Shown one piece after another: positions 17,884 through 25,735 of a stretch of DNA of 64,000 nucleotides; positions within the stretch are counted from its first letter, which is position 1; each line of letters begins with the position of its first letter. The notes beneath the pieces were generated by a model. That model did not search any database and was not told the DNA's origin. It worked only from the letters and a program-made list of their open reading frames with translations. Where the stretch lies: positions 4,123,001-4,187,000 of the forward strand of contig NZ_CP054856.1 in the NCBI RefSeq assembly GCF_018417475.1, read 5' to 3'. The stretch is from Novosphingobium decolorationis (GTDB lineage: Bacteria > Pseudomonadota > Alphaproteobacteria > Sphingomonadales > Sphingomonadaceae). Position numbers and translations under genes: made by a program.

Positions 17884-18414
17884 TCAGCGCGCCCCGATCT
17901 TCTCCGGTTCATCGGCCAGCATACGCGTGAGGTCGGTCCGGGCACGGGCCACGCGGCTCTTCATGGTGCCGATCGGACAGCCCGCGATATCGGCCGCCTC
18001 CTCGTAGCTGAACCCCGAAGCACCCACCAGCAGGACGGCCTCGCGCCGTTCGGGCGCCAGCTTCTGGAGGGCCGCTTCCATGTCGCCCAGATGCACCGGC
18101 CCTTCCTGGTCGGCTTCCATCACCAGCATGCGCTCCATGTCGGCGTCCTCGACGTCGGTCTGGCGCTTGGACTTGCGCAGTTCGGACAGGTAGTGGTTGC
18201 GCAGGATCGCGAAGGTCCAGGCGCGCATGTTGGTGCCGACCTGGTAGCGTTCGCGCGCCGTCCAGGCCTTGACCGCGGTCTCCTGGACCAGGTCATCGGC
18301 GAAGTCGTGACGGCCGCACAGGCCACGTGCAAAGGCGCGGAGGTGCGGCAGCACCCCCATGAGTTCGCGGCGGAATGCCTCGTCGCCCGAGGTCGGTGTG
18401 ATGGACTCAGGCAT
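17884..18414 (-). CDS. ecfG: ECF sigma factor EcfG (general stress response)
   Basis: 176 residues. Region 2 (LRAFARGLCGRHDFADDLVQETAVKAW, continuing to RAWTFAILRNHYLSELRK) and region 4 (EEAADIAGCPIGTMKSRVARAR) are typical of the EcfG group of alphaproteobacteria. EcfG directs RNA polymerase to GGAAC/CGTT promoters when its anti-sigma factor NepR is titrated by phosphorylated PhyR. It overlaps the 3' end of nepR by 8 bases, so the two are co-transcribed and probably translationally coupled. A second EcfG-like sigma factor is encoded at 26.1 kb. Confidence 0.93.
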   Translation of the reverse strand: MPESITPTSGDEAFRRELMGVLPHLRAFARGLCGRHDFADDLVQETAVKAWTARERYQVGTNMRAWTFAILRNHYLSELRKSKRQTDVEDADMERMLVMEADQEGPVHLGDMEAALQKLAPERREAVLLVGASGFSYEEAADIAGCPIGTMKSRVARARTDLTRMLADEPEKIGAR

Positions 18415-18592
18415 CGTCGCCGTCGTCCAGCTTCTTCAGGAGGTCCTGGAAGCTGTCCGGCAGCGGTTCATCCACCACGGAGTTGTACAGCTTCCTCAAT
18501 CCACCGGCCCAGCCGGGCTCGCCGTCACGGCGAACCTCCGGCGGGAGACCCGGTGTCTTGCCGGGTTGGCCATTCGATTTGGGGTGGTCCAA
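18407..18592 (-). CDS. nepR: Anti-sigma factor NepR
   Basis: 61 residues, the size of NepR. The conserved core is LRKLYNSVVDEPLPDSFQDL, the two-helix region that clamps EcfG and, on stress, the sigma-like domain of PhyR. The N-terminal tail is polar and presumably disordered. It is the first gene of a nepR-ecfG operon (8-base overlap). An inverted-repeat EcfG promoter lies about 210 bases upstream, so the pair should be autoregulated. Confidence 0.93.
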   Translation of the reverse strand: MDHPKSNGQPGKTPGLPPEVRRDGEPGWAGGLRKLYNSVVDEPLPDSFQDLLKKLDDGDDA

Positions 18593-18799
18593 AGCTGACT
18601 CCTTGCTTCAAAGCTCCTTGCGGCCCGCGGGCGCACCGGTCAAGCCTTGCACGGACAGCGCGCCGCGCAATTTTCCCCCAGCGTGCCGGGCAAGGCGCGC
18701 CCGGATCGTTCGTGTCATTCGCGGCGCCCGGGCGGCCTTGACGGGAAGGCCTTCGGGCGGATGAAGCTGCGCGGTGTTGCGCAAATTGCTCTTACTCAC

Positions 18800-18826
18800 G
18801 GAACCATTGGGGAGCTGCATGGTTCC
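18800..18826. promoter_or_regulatory. Symmetric, divergent EcfG promoter
   Basis: GGAACC (18800-18805) and GGTTCC (18821-18826) are exact inverted repeats 15 bases apart. On the plus strand this reads GGAAC-N17-GTT towards the kinase gene. On the minus strand it reads GGAAC-N17-GTT towards nepR-ecfG. The -35 of one direction is the -10 of the other. The base before GTT is G rather than the usual C on both strands. Confidence 0.7.
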
Positions 18827-18948
18827 CGAATGACGAGTGTCTCGCAAAGTGCCGCCGAATTAGAAGAAATTAATGGGTAGGCTGGAGGCGGGCGGCATGC
18901 CATGGCACGGACGAATTCACACCGCATGGAGCGGCCGAGGATCGGCCG

Positions 18949-20628
18949 GTGCGGATCTCGGGGGTATGTACGGTGGTTGACCAGCCTCTGCTGGACAGGG
19001 TCGAAAAGCAGGCATGGTTCCACAAGTATCCGCGTGGCTGGCCGTTCCTCCTTTTCATCATTGCAAGCGTGACGACGGCCGTCTCGGTCATGGCGATCGA
19101 GCGTGCGGACCGCGAAACGCGCCGCCTTGCGCTGGAAAGCAGCATGACCGAGGTCTCGTCCGCGCTGCAGCGCCGTGCCACCGAGACGATTGCCTTGCTG
19201 CGCGCAGGCAGTGCGCTTTTTGCGACGCAGAAGGAGGTAAGTCAGGAGCAGTTCGCCGAGTTCGTCGGGGACATGCAGCACGAAGGCGATCTCTACGGGT
19301 CGCTCGGGATCGGCTGGGCCCCCCTGGTGGAGCGCACAAACCTGCCGGCCTTTGAAGTGGCTGAGGCCGAGGCGGGGCGGGTCGATTTCCTCGTCCATCC
19401 GCGCCCGGAGCCGGACGATGAACTGGTGGCGCCCATTGTCTATCTGCGCCCTGCAAGCGCCGCGAACCTGCGCGCGATCGGCTTCGATATGTACTCCGAA
19501 GACGTGCGCCGTGCCGCGATGGAAAAGGCGATGGAACTGGGGCGGCCGATTGCCTCGGGCAAGGTTCGTCTGGTCCAGAACAGCCGCGGCGATGATTCGG
19601 CCGGGTTCCTGATCTACATGCCCGTTCTCGTCGACACCTGGGGGGGCAAGCGGGTCAAGGGCTTCATCTATTCGCCGTTCGAAGCCAGCGAGTTTCTCGA
19701 TTCGGCAAGTGAGTTGTTCTCCAGCTCGCGCCTCGAGATGGCGATCTACGACGAGAAGGTGGATCCGGGCAATCTGCTCGCCGAACACCGCGTCGAAGGG
19801 ACCGACGGACCCATGCTGACCCGGCGCCTCGATGTCGCAGGGCACCACTGGGTGCTGCAGGTGCGCGACAAGAAGGGCGGTCTGCTTTCGCCGCTTTCGC
19901 GCATCACGCTGTTCTTCGGTGCGATCGCCTCGCTCATGGTCATGGCGATCGGGCGGCTCATCACCAAGCGCGCGGCCGAAGATCGGCGGGTGCTCGAATG
20001 GCTGCGCAGCCAGGCCTCAATCCGGGATTCGCTGACACGTGAACTCAACCACCGGGTGAAGAACACGCTGGCCAATGTCCTGTCCATTGCCGCCCTGACC
20101 CGGCGCCGCTCGAAAGATATCGACGACTTCACCGACAGCCTGACCGCGCGCATCCGGGCGCTGTCGGCCACGCATGACCTGCTCTCGCAATCGGACTGGG
20201 GCTTCGCGGCTCTGGGCGATGTCGTGGCCTCCGAGCTGGCGCCTTACATGGAAGGGAGCGAGAGCCATGTCGAGATGTCGGGCCCCGACATCAAGCTTGC
20301 GCCCAACGATGCGATGTCGCTGGGCCTCGCCATCCATGAGCTGGCGACCAATGCGGCCAAATACGGTGCGCTCAGTGTCGGCGAAGGGCGGGTTCACGTC
20401 GACTGGGCTCTCATCAGCCATGACCTGGCCACGATCCGTTGGCGCGAGGAGGGCGGCCCGCCGGTGACCGAGCCGGTCAAGCGCGGGTTCGGGCGCGATC
20501 TCATCGAGAAGATCGTGGCGCACGAGTTGAAGTCCCAGGTCAATCTCGAGTTCAAGCCCGGCGGCGTCGAGTGCGAACTCAAGGTACCGGTGCGTGTCTC
20601 GCGCGACTTCGTTCTGCGCAGCCATTAG
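18949..20628 (+). CDS. CHASE-domain HWE sensor histidine kinase (PhyP/PhyK-type)
   Basis: 559 residues. TM1 is at ~31-50, a periplasmic CHASE-like sensor at ~80-240 (IGFDMYSEDVRRAAME), TM2 at ~319-338, and an HWE/HisKA_2 kinase follows with H-box His368 (ELNHRVKN), N-box HELATNAAKYGAL and W498-R-E500. It is divergent from nepR-ecfG and shares their symmetric promoter. In Sphingomonas the analogous gene at this locus, phyP, acts on PhyR, mainly as a phosphatase; in Caulobacter PhyK activates PhyR. The catalytic histidine is intact here, so either activity is possible. GTG 18949 is chosen because GAGG lies 8 bases upstream. Confidence 0.88.
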   Translation: MRISGVCTVVDQPLLDRVEKQAWFHKYPRGWPFLLFIIASVTTAVSVMAIERADRETRRLALESSMTEVSSALQRRATETIALLRAGSALFATQKEVSQEQFAEFVGDMQHEGDLYGSLGIGWAPLVERTNLPAFEVAEAEAGRVDFLVHPRPEPDDELVAPIVYLRPASAANLRAIGFDMYSEDVRRAAMEKAMELGRPIASGKVRLVQNSRGDDSAGFLIYMPVLVDTWGGKRVKGFIYSPFEASEFLDSASELFSSSRLEMAIYDEKVDPGNLLAEHRVEGTDGPMLTRRLDVAGHHWVLQVRDKKGGLLSPLSRITLFFGAIASLMVMAIGRLITKRAAEDRRVLEWLRSQASIRDSLTRELNHRVKNTLANVLSIAALTRRRSKDIDDFTDSLTARIRALSATHDLLSQSDWGFAALGDVVASELAPYMEGSESHVEMSGPDIKLAPNDAMSLGLAIHELATNAAKYGALSVGEGRVHVDWALISHDLATIRWREEGGPPVTEPVKRGFGRDLIEKIVAHELKSQVNLEFKPGGVECELKVPVRVSRDFVLRSH

Positions 20629-20753
20629 TCGGAGGCGGTGTGGCGGAAAAATTCGGCTGCGCACCGCTTCTCCATCGTTTTCAGATATATAGTCTATCTC
20701 TAGGTGTTTTCCCGAGGATTGCTTTCGGGGCTTGGTAATGCTGCAGCGCAAAA

Positions 20754-20758
20754 GCGGG
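20754..20758. repeat. Left target-site duplication of the Tn element
   Basis: GCGGG, directly repeated at 24265-24269 outside the other end. Five bases is the duplication length of the Tn7/Tn5053/Mu-like transposases. Confidence 0.92.
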
Positions 20759-20775
20759 TGTCGCGTTGCCCTTAA
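20759..20775 (+). repeat. Left terminal inverted repeat
   Basis: TGTCGCGTTGCCCTTAA. Its partner at 24248-24264 differs at one position. The TTGCCCTTAAA part is also one copy of the subterminal repeat. Confidence 0.95.
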
Positions 20776-20798
20776 ATCTGAGACACGACGCGTTCGGG

Positions 20799-20818
20799 GA
20801 TATTTTTTGCCCTTAATT
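20799..20818 (+). repeat. Left subterminal transposase-binding-like repeat
   Basis: GATATTTTTTGCCCTTAATT, the reverse complement pattern of the right-end repeats. The tniQ stop codon (20815-20813) lies inside it. Confidence 0.8.
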
Positions 20819-21604
20819 ATGAGATTCCACTGCCATCGCGCCTATGCTTTTCGCGCGCTGCCGGGCGATGTAAACAACCGCGGCAAGCAGACGTGGCTCC
20901 TTATCGAAGGCGCGCAATAGAGCAACCCTTGCATAGTCGTCGATGCCGGAGCTTGAGATGGCCGCTTTGACCAGTGGACGGGATTGGGCTGCATCAATTG
21001 CAGCAAGGCCAAACAGCCTTACTTCCAGCCTGTGGCCCTGAAGAGCGTATAACGGATCTCCGCGGAAGGCCTTTAATGATATGGCAAAGGTGACCGCGCG
21101 CATTGCGCGCCGAAATTGCTTGGAGCTGCGTAATCGCGCGGCGTATTCAAGCCGCGCGGCGCCGTTGCGCGCACGATTTATCAGCTTTTCGGGCATCTGT
21201 TCGCCACTGGCCTTGCCGAGCGTCGGCACAAGTCTCGTCCCACAAACCTGGCAGTCGAATGCCCAGGCTCGCCTCCAATGCTTGAGCGAAAGGCCCTCTC
21301 TGGAACATTGCAGGCAATGCTGGAATGGTATCTGGGCCGTCAGCGAGGCTTCTCGTGTCGTCATTGCTGGGAAGGTCAAAGATCGCACAACATCTGGGTC
21401 AATCCGTGCGGCGTTGGCAATCTTCGCCGCCGCAGCCGCGTCGACGTTGAAGTTCAAGGCGGTGCCATGCGCGGTATCGATTCTGAGATGAGCCAGTAGT
21501 TCCGCATCATCACAGTAGTTGGCCGCCGCCAGCCTAGACAACCAACCTGACAACAACTCGTCGGGCAGCGGCGCGACAGTCTTGGGCAGCGGGTGCGGCT
21601 TCAC
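20813..21604 (-). CDS. tniQ: TniQ-family transposition adaptor
   Basis: 263 residues. The TniQ N-terminal motif PLPDELLSGWLSRLAAAN is followed by a C-x2-C ... C-x2-C zinc finger (CLQC at residues 97-100 and CQVC at 118-121). In Tn5053- and Tn7-type elements TniQ/TnsD proteins link target recognition to the AAA+ ATPase. The start is GTG 21604, whose GTGA overlaps the tniB stop by 4 bases; a start at 21664 would overlap tniB by 64 bases and is less likely. The C-terminal part is helical and unlike its neighbours. The stop falls in the left-end binding repeat. Confidence 0.88.
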   Translation of the reverse strand: MKPHPLPKTVAPLPDELLSGWLSRLAAANYCDDAELLAHLRIDTAHGTALNFNVDAAAAAKIANAARIDPDVVRSLTFPAMTTREASLTAQIPFQHCLQCSREGLSLKHWRRAWAFDCQVCGTRLVPTLGKASGEQMPEKLINRARNGAARLEYAARLRSSKQFRRAMRAVTFAISLKAFRGDPLYALQGHRLEVRLFGLAAIDAAQSRPLVKAAISSSGIDDYARVALLRAFDKEPRLLAAVVYIARQRAKSIGAMAVESHN

Positions 21605-22482
21605 ACCCCGGACTTCTCGAGCCGCCGATGGGGGTTCGCATGGCGCGACCAAACCGGCGTCCATTTTGCGATTGCGTCATCGGTGATGCATTCATCACCT
21701 GTGACAATGGCGTCGATGGAAAGATCCTTGATCAGGGCGAAGATGCGCGAGGTCACCCCGCCGGTCAGCGCAAGTATCTGCTTTAGTGACTTGACCTTCA
21801 GATTGGATTTCTTCTCGAGGGGCATTGCCGCGATGAGTGTCTGGATCATGTCCGAGAACTCGGCGTCGTCGCGCCAGTTTGGAAGGTGATGTTCGTCCAG
21901 CCGCCTGGCAAGCTGGATATCACCACGGATGGCATCGACGGCCTCGCTGACCCCCAGGCAGACCAGCGACACTTCGAGTTCATTGCTGAGATACCGCAGA
22001 ACATTGAGAAAGCGGCGCTGTTCGCGGTGGGTCCCGGCCAAGAGGTTGTGGACTTCGTCGATCATGATCATCCGCAGGCCAAGGTCGCGCAAGAGCGCGA
22101 CGACACGGACTTCGAGGGAGGCCACATTTTGAGCGCGCGCGCTCAGTGCCGTGGCCGGTGCCCCGACGGTCGCCAGGATGTGCAGATAGAACCGTCGTTC
22201 GTCGGGAGCTGGTGGTGCTTGTAACAGTAACAGCGGCGTTCGCGTAATTCCCGATGCTGGGTCATATTCCGGTGCATATCTGCGCGAAAGATTGCGGGCG
22301 ATCATCGTCTTTCCGATCCCGGACGCGCCATGCACAAGAAGGCCAGGCATACGGGTTTGCCTTGGCGCTTCGATCATACACTGCAAACGGTCCAGAACTT
22401 GTTCGGCCCGCGGAAAGCCAATCCAGATATCCGATTGAATGAGGGTGATCCGACCGTCTTCCTCTGTTTTTCCTGCCCTCAA
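21601..22482 (-). CDS. tniB: TniB-family AAA+ ATPase of transposition
   Basis: 293 residues. Walker A GASGIGKT is at residues ~52-59, Walker B MIMIDEVHNL, and a sensor-like LVCLGVSEA follows. This is the TniB/TnsC/IstB-type AAA+ regulator that assembles on target DNA and activates the transposase. No ATG exists in frame near the start. TTG 22482 begins 1 base after the tniA stop and has GGTGGAGAG about 10 bases upstream, so I take it as the start. It overlaps tniQ by 4 bases (GTGA), implying translational coupling through the three-gene operon. Confidence 0.88.
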   Translation of the reverse strand: MRAGKTEEDGRITLIQSDIWIGFPRAEQVLDRLQCMIEAPRQTRMPGLLVHGASGIGKTMIARNLSRRYAPEYDPASGITRTPLLLLQAPPAPDERRFYLHILATVGAPATALSARAQNVASLEVRVVALLRDLGLRMIMIDEVHNLLAGTHREQRRFLNVLRYLSNELEVSLVCLGVSEAVDAIRGDIQLARRLDEHHLPNWRDDAEFSDMIQTLIAAMPLEKKSNLKVKSLKQILALTGGVTSRIFALIKDLSIDAIVTGDECITDDAIAKWTPVWSRHANPHRRLEKSGV

Positions 22483-22483
22483 T

Positions 22484-24118
22484 TCACCATCTCTCCACCT
22501 TGAACAATGGGCGCGATGTATCACCCGTATCGATCGCGCGCAGCCCTTCGGTTGTTGAGACGGCCGAGTTGGCGCCCTCCAATGTCCCTTTTCTTTCACG
22601 GGATCGGCGTTCGGCCCTCGTCAGGCTCCGGCTTTCAGACTCGATTTGGCGTTGCTGTCGGATCAGCTCAGCCAGGACCAGCTCATTGGACCCGGACTTG
22701 CCAAGGGCACGGGCATTCCTCATGGCTTCGCGATATTCCCAGAGCGACACAGGCGGAATTTCCAGGTTTCGGTACCGAGCTTCGACGTATCGGTCATTAT
22801 CCAGTTCGACCCAGATCACCGAGAGGTCGCGAGGGTCGTAGCGGACGACCACCTTTCCATCCCCGCGCCCGATGTGGCCTGCAAGCGCATCGGACCAGTA
22901 CCGTATCTGGAACAGATGGATGCCGTCACGCCTGACCTTGCGCAGTTCACTTGGCAGAAAGCTCACCCGAAAGGCTTCAATCTCGAAGGGGATATCGCCC
23001 ATCATTTGCTCTGAGAGCGCCTCCCATTTGGCAACGGGCGTGCAGCCAAGACTTGAATGAATGCTGTTGTTGTAGCGGCAGATTTCCAGAGCAAACCAGC
23101 GATCGAAGTCGCTTAAGGTCATCGTGGCCATGCCCTCGGCGTCATAGTCGCCCTTGGCCACGACCGAGGATTGCGTTGTTCCAGGCAACAGGTGCACGGC
23201 CCCCATCATCGTGCCGATCAATCGTTCGATGTGCCCTCCGAAATGAGGACTGCCTGGCGGCCGATAGACCAGATCGATCCCCCATTCTGCACATGCCGAC
23301 CGAAAGGCATGCGACCGGAAATCGCGCCCGTTATCGACGTGGATGCTATGCGGTTTACCCTGCGCGGGCCAAGGAACATTGCGCACCAATTCCGCCAGAA
23401 GTTCCGCCTTGGGGGCCACAGCCTGTGTCAGGCAAAGCGCCACCGACAGACGCGAAGGTGCCTCGAGAGAGGTGTAATATCCGGTCACCATCCGCGTTGC
23501 GACGTCGATCGCCAGCGTGACCCAAGGCCGCCCAATTGGTTTGCGTTCAAAACTGTCGACGAGAATGATGTCCGCAGGCGTATGGTCGATTTGCACGACC
23601 TCCAGTGGCCGGTTTGCCTTGTTGTCGCCTACGACCGGCGCAAATTTCTGGCGGGCCGCCTTTGCGCCTTCGCGTGCCTTGGCAATTTCACGGGCATCCA
23701 TTGCATCCAGCCTGCGCTGAACCGTCCGACGTGTCGGCGGTTGCAAGCCCTGCTGCCAGCACGCGCTTCGGATTTCTGTCACGATGCGCGACAGGCTTGG
23801 GCGTTCCCGCCGTAAGAAATAACGGCGAAGATGTTCTTCGATCACCGCTTCCACCTTGCCGGATATCAAGGTTGTACCAGTCGGGCGGCCCCGTTTCCGA
23901 GAAGCCAGCGCGCTGGTGCGCCCACCCTCTTCGGCCAGACGCTTTATCCAGCGCCAGACAGTCGCCCTGCTGACACCAAGCTCCCAAACGGCGTCATTGA
24001 TGCCACTTTCCAGACTGCCAGTTCCTTTGAGATATGCCTGAACAAGCGGACGCAGAACGGCCGCCCTGCGCGCCTCCTCAGCACCAGCGGCAACGAAGTC
24101 TTCGCGATCATCATCCAT
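22484..24118 (-). CDS. tniA: TniA-family DDE transposase
   Basis: 544 residues from ATG 24118 (a GTG at 24133 is an alternative). N-terminal helix-turn-helix elements (ELGVSRATVWRWIKRL and a second near TRRTVQRRLD) bind the ends. The rve-type catalytic core has D178 (QIDHTPADI), D262 (HVDNGRD) and E298 (HIERLIG), a DD(35)E spacing. A Mu-transposase-like C-terminal beta-barrel part follows. It breaks and joins the element ends, making 5-bp target duplications as seen here. The promoter should lie among the right-end repeats, which suggests autorepression by transposase binding. Confidence 0.94.
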   Translation of the reverse strand: MDDDREDFVAAGAEEARRAAVLRPLVQAYLKGTGSLESGINDAVWELGVSRATVWRWIKRLAEEGGRTSALASRKRGRPTGTTLISGKVEAVIEEHLRRYFLRRERPSLSRIVTEIRSACWQQGLQPPTRRTVQRRLDAMDAREIAKAREGAKAARQKFAPVVGDNKANRPLEVVQIDHTPADIILVDSFERKPIGRPWVTLAIDVATRMVTGYYTSLEAPSRLSVALCLTQAVAPKAELLAELVRNVPWPAQGKPHSIHVDNGRDFRSHAFRSACAEWGIDLVYRPPGSPHFGGHIERLIGTMMGAVHLLPGTTQSSVVAKGDYDAEGMATMTLSDFDRWFALEICRYNNSIHSSLGCTPVAKWEALSEQMMGDIPFEIEAFRVSFLPSELRKVRRDGIHLFQIRYWSDALAGHIGRGDGKVVVRYDPRDLSVIWVELDNDRYVEARYRNLEIPPVSLWEYREAMRNARALGKSGSNELVLAELIRQQRQIESESRSLTRAERRSRERKGTLEGANSAVSTTEGLRAIDTGDTSRPLFKVERW

Positions 24119-24156
24119 CAATATTTGCCACACGAAGCTGCGAACCCTGTCTCAGG

Positions 24157-24210
24157 TTTAAGGGCAAAAATATCGGATTTAAAGGCAAAATATCATATTT
24201 AAGGGCAAAG
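24157..24210 (+). repeat. Three right-end subterminal repeats
   Basis: TTTAAGGGCAAAAATATC (24157-24174), TTTAAAGGCAAAATATC (24178-24194) and ATTTAAGGGCAAAG (24197-24210) are direct repeats about 20 bases apart. With the terminal repeat they make four sites at this end against two at the left, the asymmetry expected for Tn7/Tn5053-like ends. They also overlap the likely tniA promoter region. Confidence 0.85.
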
Positions 24211-24247
24211 CAAGGCCGTTGATTTCGTTGGATTTCTCATCTCACAA

Positions 24248-24264
24248 TTAAGGGCTACGCGACA
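24248..24264 (-). repeat. Right terminal inverted repeat
   Basis: TTAAGGGCTACGCGACA on the plus strand; its reverse complement matches the left end at 16 of 17 positions. Confidence 0.95.
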
Positions 24265-24269
24265 GCGGG
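24265..24269. repeat. Right target-site duplication of the Tn element
   Basis: GCGGG, identical to 20754-20758. Removing the element and one copy restores a continuous host sequence. Confidence 0.92.
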
Positions 24270-24317
24270 TCGCAGCCGCAACCAGAGCCGAAAACAGGAC
24301 CAGAAGGAAAACGAAAG

Positions 24318-24710
24318 ATGGGTTGCACCACCAGGGCCAGCCGTTGGCTTGCGCAGGCGGACGAGATCGCGCTTGTCTGCAGCGATGCCGAGACCTCGCA
24401 GCAGGGCGCGTGCCTTGTGGCGATGATGCAGTTCCTGCGCGGGCACCAGGGCCTGGATGCGACGGCGGAGGCGCGCGCCGCGCGGTTTCTCTCCGTGGAC
24501 GCGTATGCCGATGCGGCGTTGGCGCTGTTGCCGGCGCGCTGCGCGTCGATGATCTCGCAGGCGGGCCGTGGCGAGCTCGCCTGCGCGAGCGTACGGCTCG
24601 ATGGGCGCGGTGACCCGGAGGCGACCGCGACGGCGCGCACGCCTGCGCTCGCACTCGTCGCCGCCTATGCGCAGGCGCTGGTCGAGGCGGAGCTGTCGCT
24701 CGCGGCCTGA
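24318..24710 (+). CDS. Unknown cysteine-containing small protein next to phyR
   Basis: 130 residues; no family recognised. Coding is supported by an AAGGAAAACG ribosome site before ATG 24318, GC-rich third positions and a strong terminator right after the stop. The protein is mostly alpha-helical by composition (Ala-rich) with five cysteines. Its 5' end is only 53 bases from the end of the inserted transposon, so whatever promoter lay further upstream is now 3.5 kb away on the other side. It is convergent with phyR. Confidence 0.65.
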   Translation: MGCTTRASRWLAQADEIALVCSDAETSQQGACLVAMMQFLRGHQGLDATAEARAARFLSVDAYADAALALLPARCASMISQAGRGELACASVRLDGRGDPEATATARTPALALVAAYAQALVEAELSLAA

Positions 24711-24732
24711 GGCAGTCCGTCTGCGGACATGA

Positions 24733-24767
24733 AAAAAGGGGCCGTCCTTCTGGGACGGCCCCTTTTT
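24733..24767. terminator. Bidirectional terminator between the unknown gene and phyR
   Basis: GGGGCCGTCC (24738-24747) pairs with GGACGGCCCC (24753-24762); A-run before and T-run after, so it can stop transcription from both sides. Confidence 0.9.
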
Positions 24768-24790
24768 GCAGGAACGTGGAAGCGGGAAAC

Positions 24791-25588
24791 TCAGCCCAGG
24801 GGCTTGCTCGAACCGAAGAACAGCGCCTGGCTGATCGCGGCGCGCACCGTCGCCTCCTTGAAGGGTTTGGTCACCAGGTAGGTGGGCTCCGGGCGTTCGC
24901 CGGTGAGCAGGCGTTCGGGGTAGGCGGTGATGAAGATCACCGGCACGTCACCGAACTTGAGCAGGTCTTCCACCGCGTCGATCCCCGAGCTGCCGTCGGC
25001 CAGCTGAATGTCGGCGAGGACGAGCCCGGCGGGTTCGCGCTCGAACATTTCAAGCGCCTGCGTGCGCGTGGCCGCCGTGCCCACAACCGTGTGCCCCACG
25101 TCCGAGACCAGGCTTTCGAGCTGCATCGAGATCAGGGGCTCATCCTCGATGATGAGGACGCGGGTCGCGCTCTCACCTTCGATCTCGGCGATGGCCTGAG
25201 CGATCAGGGCGTCGACGGCCTCGGGCGTGACGTCGAGGATCGCGGCGGTGTCCTCGCGGCTGAATTCCTCCACCGTGTTGAGGAGCAGGGCCTGGCGGTG
25301 GGTCGGGGCAATCGTCGAGAGGCGCGCCTGGGCGGCCTGCTCGTGACGGTTCTCGGCAAGGTCTGCGCCCAGTTCACCTTCGACGTGGCCGGTCGTCCAG
25401 ATCCGCGTGAAGGCACCATAAAGGGCCGCGCGGCTTTGCGCGATGGCGTTGCGCAACTCGGTATCGGCCAGCGCCGCCTCGAGCGTTGCGCGCACGTAGG
25501 TATCGCCCGACTGCTGGGAGCCGGTGAGCGCACGTGCATAGCGGCGTAGGTAGGGAAGCTGCAGTGCGATCTGATCTGAGACGGACAT
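24791..25588 (-). CDS. phyR: Response regulator PhyR (anti-anti-sigma switch)
   Basis: 265 residues in two parts. The N-terminal ~135 form a sigma-factor-like domain (LPYLRRYARALTGSQQSGD...) that mimics EcfG. The C-terminal receiver has acidic pocket IIEDE, phospho-acceptor D193 (LADIQLADG), T/A switch residue region FITAYPE and K241 (TKPF). On phosphorylation PhyR binds NepR and frees EcfG. ATG 25588 gives the family start MSVSDQIALQ. Unlike many relatives it is separated from nepR-ecfG, here by the kinase gene and a transposon. I see no canonical EcfG promoter directly before it, but a perfect 16-bp palindrome lies about 150 bases upstream. Confidence 0.95.
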   Translation of the reverse strand: MSVSDQIALQLPYLRRYARALTGSQQSGDTYVRATLEAALADTELRNAIAQSRAALYGAFTRIWTTGHVEGELGADLAENRHEQAAQARLSTIAPTHRQALLLNTVEEFSREDTAAILDVTPEAVDALIAQAIAEIEGESATRVLIIEDEPLISMQLESLVSDVGHTVVGTAATRTQALEMFEREPAGLVLADIQLADGSSGIDAVEDLLKFGDVPVIFITAYPERLLTGERPEPTYLVTKPFKEATVRAAISQALFFGSSKPLG

Positions 25589-25735
25589 CCGTATTCCTCG
25601 TCCTTGCAATCTGTATTGTCAGTGTACCCGTCCTTGCTCCCCGAACAGGGGGGCGTCGTCGGGTGCGGCGCGATCGGGCAGGGGCTGTACCGGAGTGGGT
25701 GTCCGGGGCCTTTCCCGAGCCAGTTTTGGCGCGCG

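Larger units (their letters stand above)
20759..24264 (-). mobile_element. Complete 3,506-bp tniA-tniB-tniQ transposon (Tn5053/Tn402-like)
   Basis: Both boundaries are visible: 17-bp terminal inverted repeats (TGTCGCG at the outer edge, 16 of 17 identical) flanked by 5-bp direct repeats GCGGG. Inside are three minus-strand genes with 2- or 4-base junctions, tniA (DDE transposase), tniB (AAA+ ATPase) and tniQ (zinc-finger adaptor). Extra transposase-binding-like repeats lie near both ends (one left, three right). No resolvase, integron, resistance or other cargo gene fits inside. It lies between the GSR kinase gene and the unknown gene next to phyR. The ends are notably more AT-rich than the surrounding genome, which suggests horizontal arrival. 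All open frames look intact, so it may still be active. Confidence 0.95.

Noticed and set aside
24157..24210. Regularly spaced 18-base repeats looking like a small CRISPR array
   Set aside because: Intervals between repeats are only 2-3 bases, and related copies occur inverted at the other end of the transposon. They are transposase-binding sites.
20759..24264. CRISPR-associated transposon
   Set aside because: TniQ, TniB and TniA are present, but no Cas12k, Cascade genes or array fit in the 3.5 kb or beside it.
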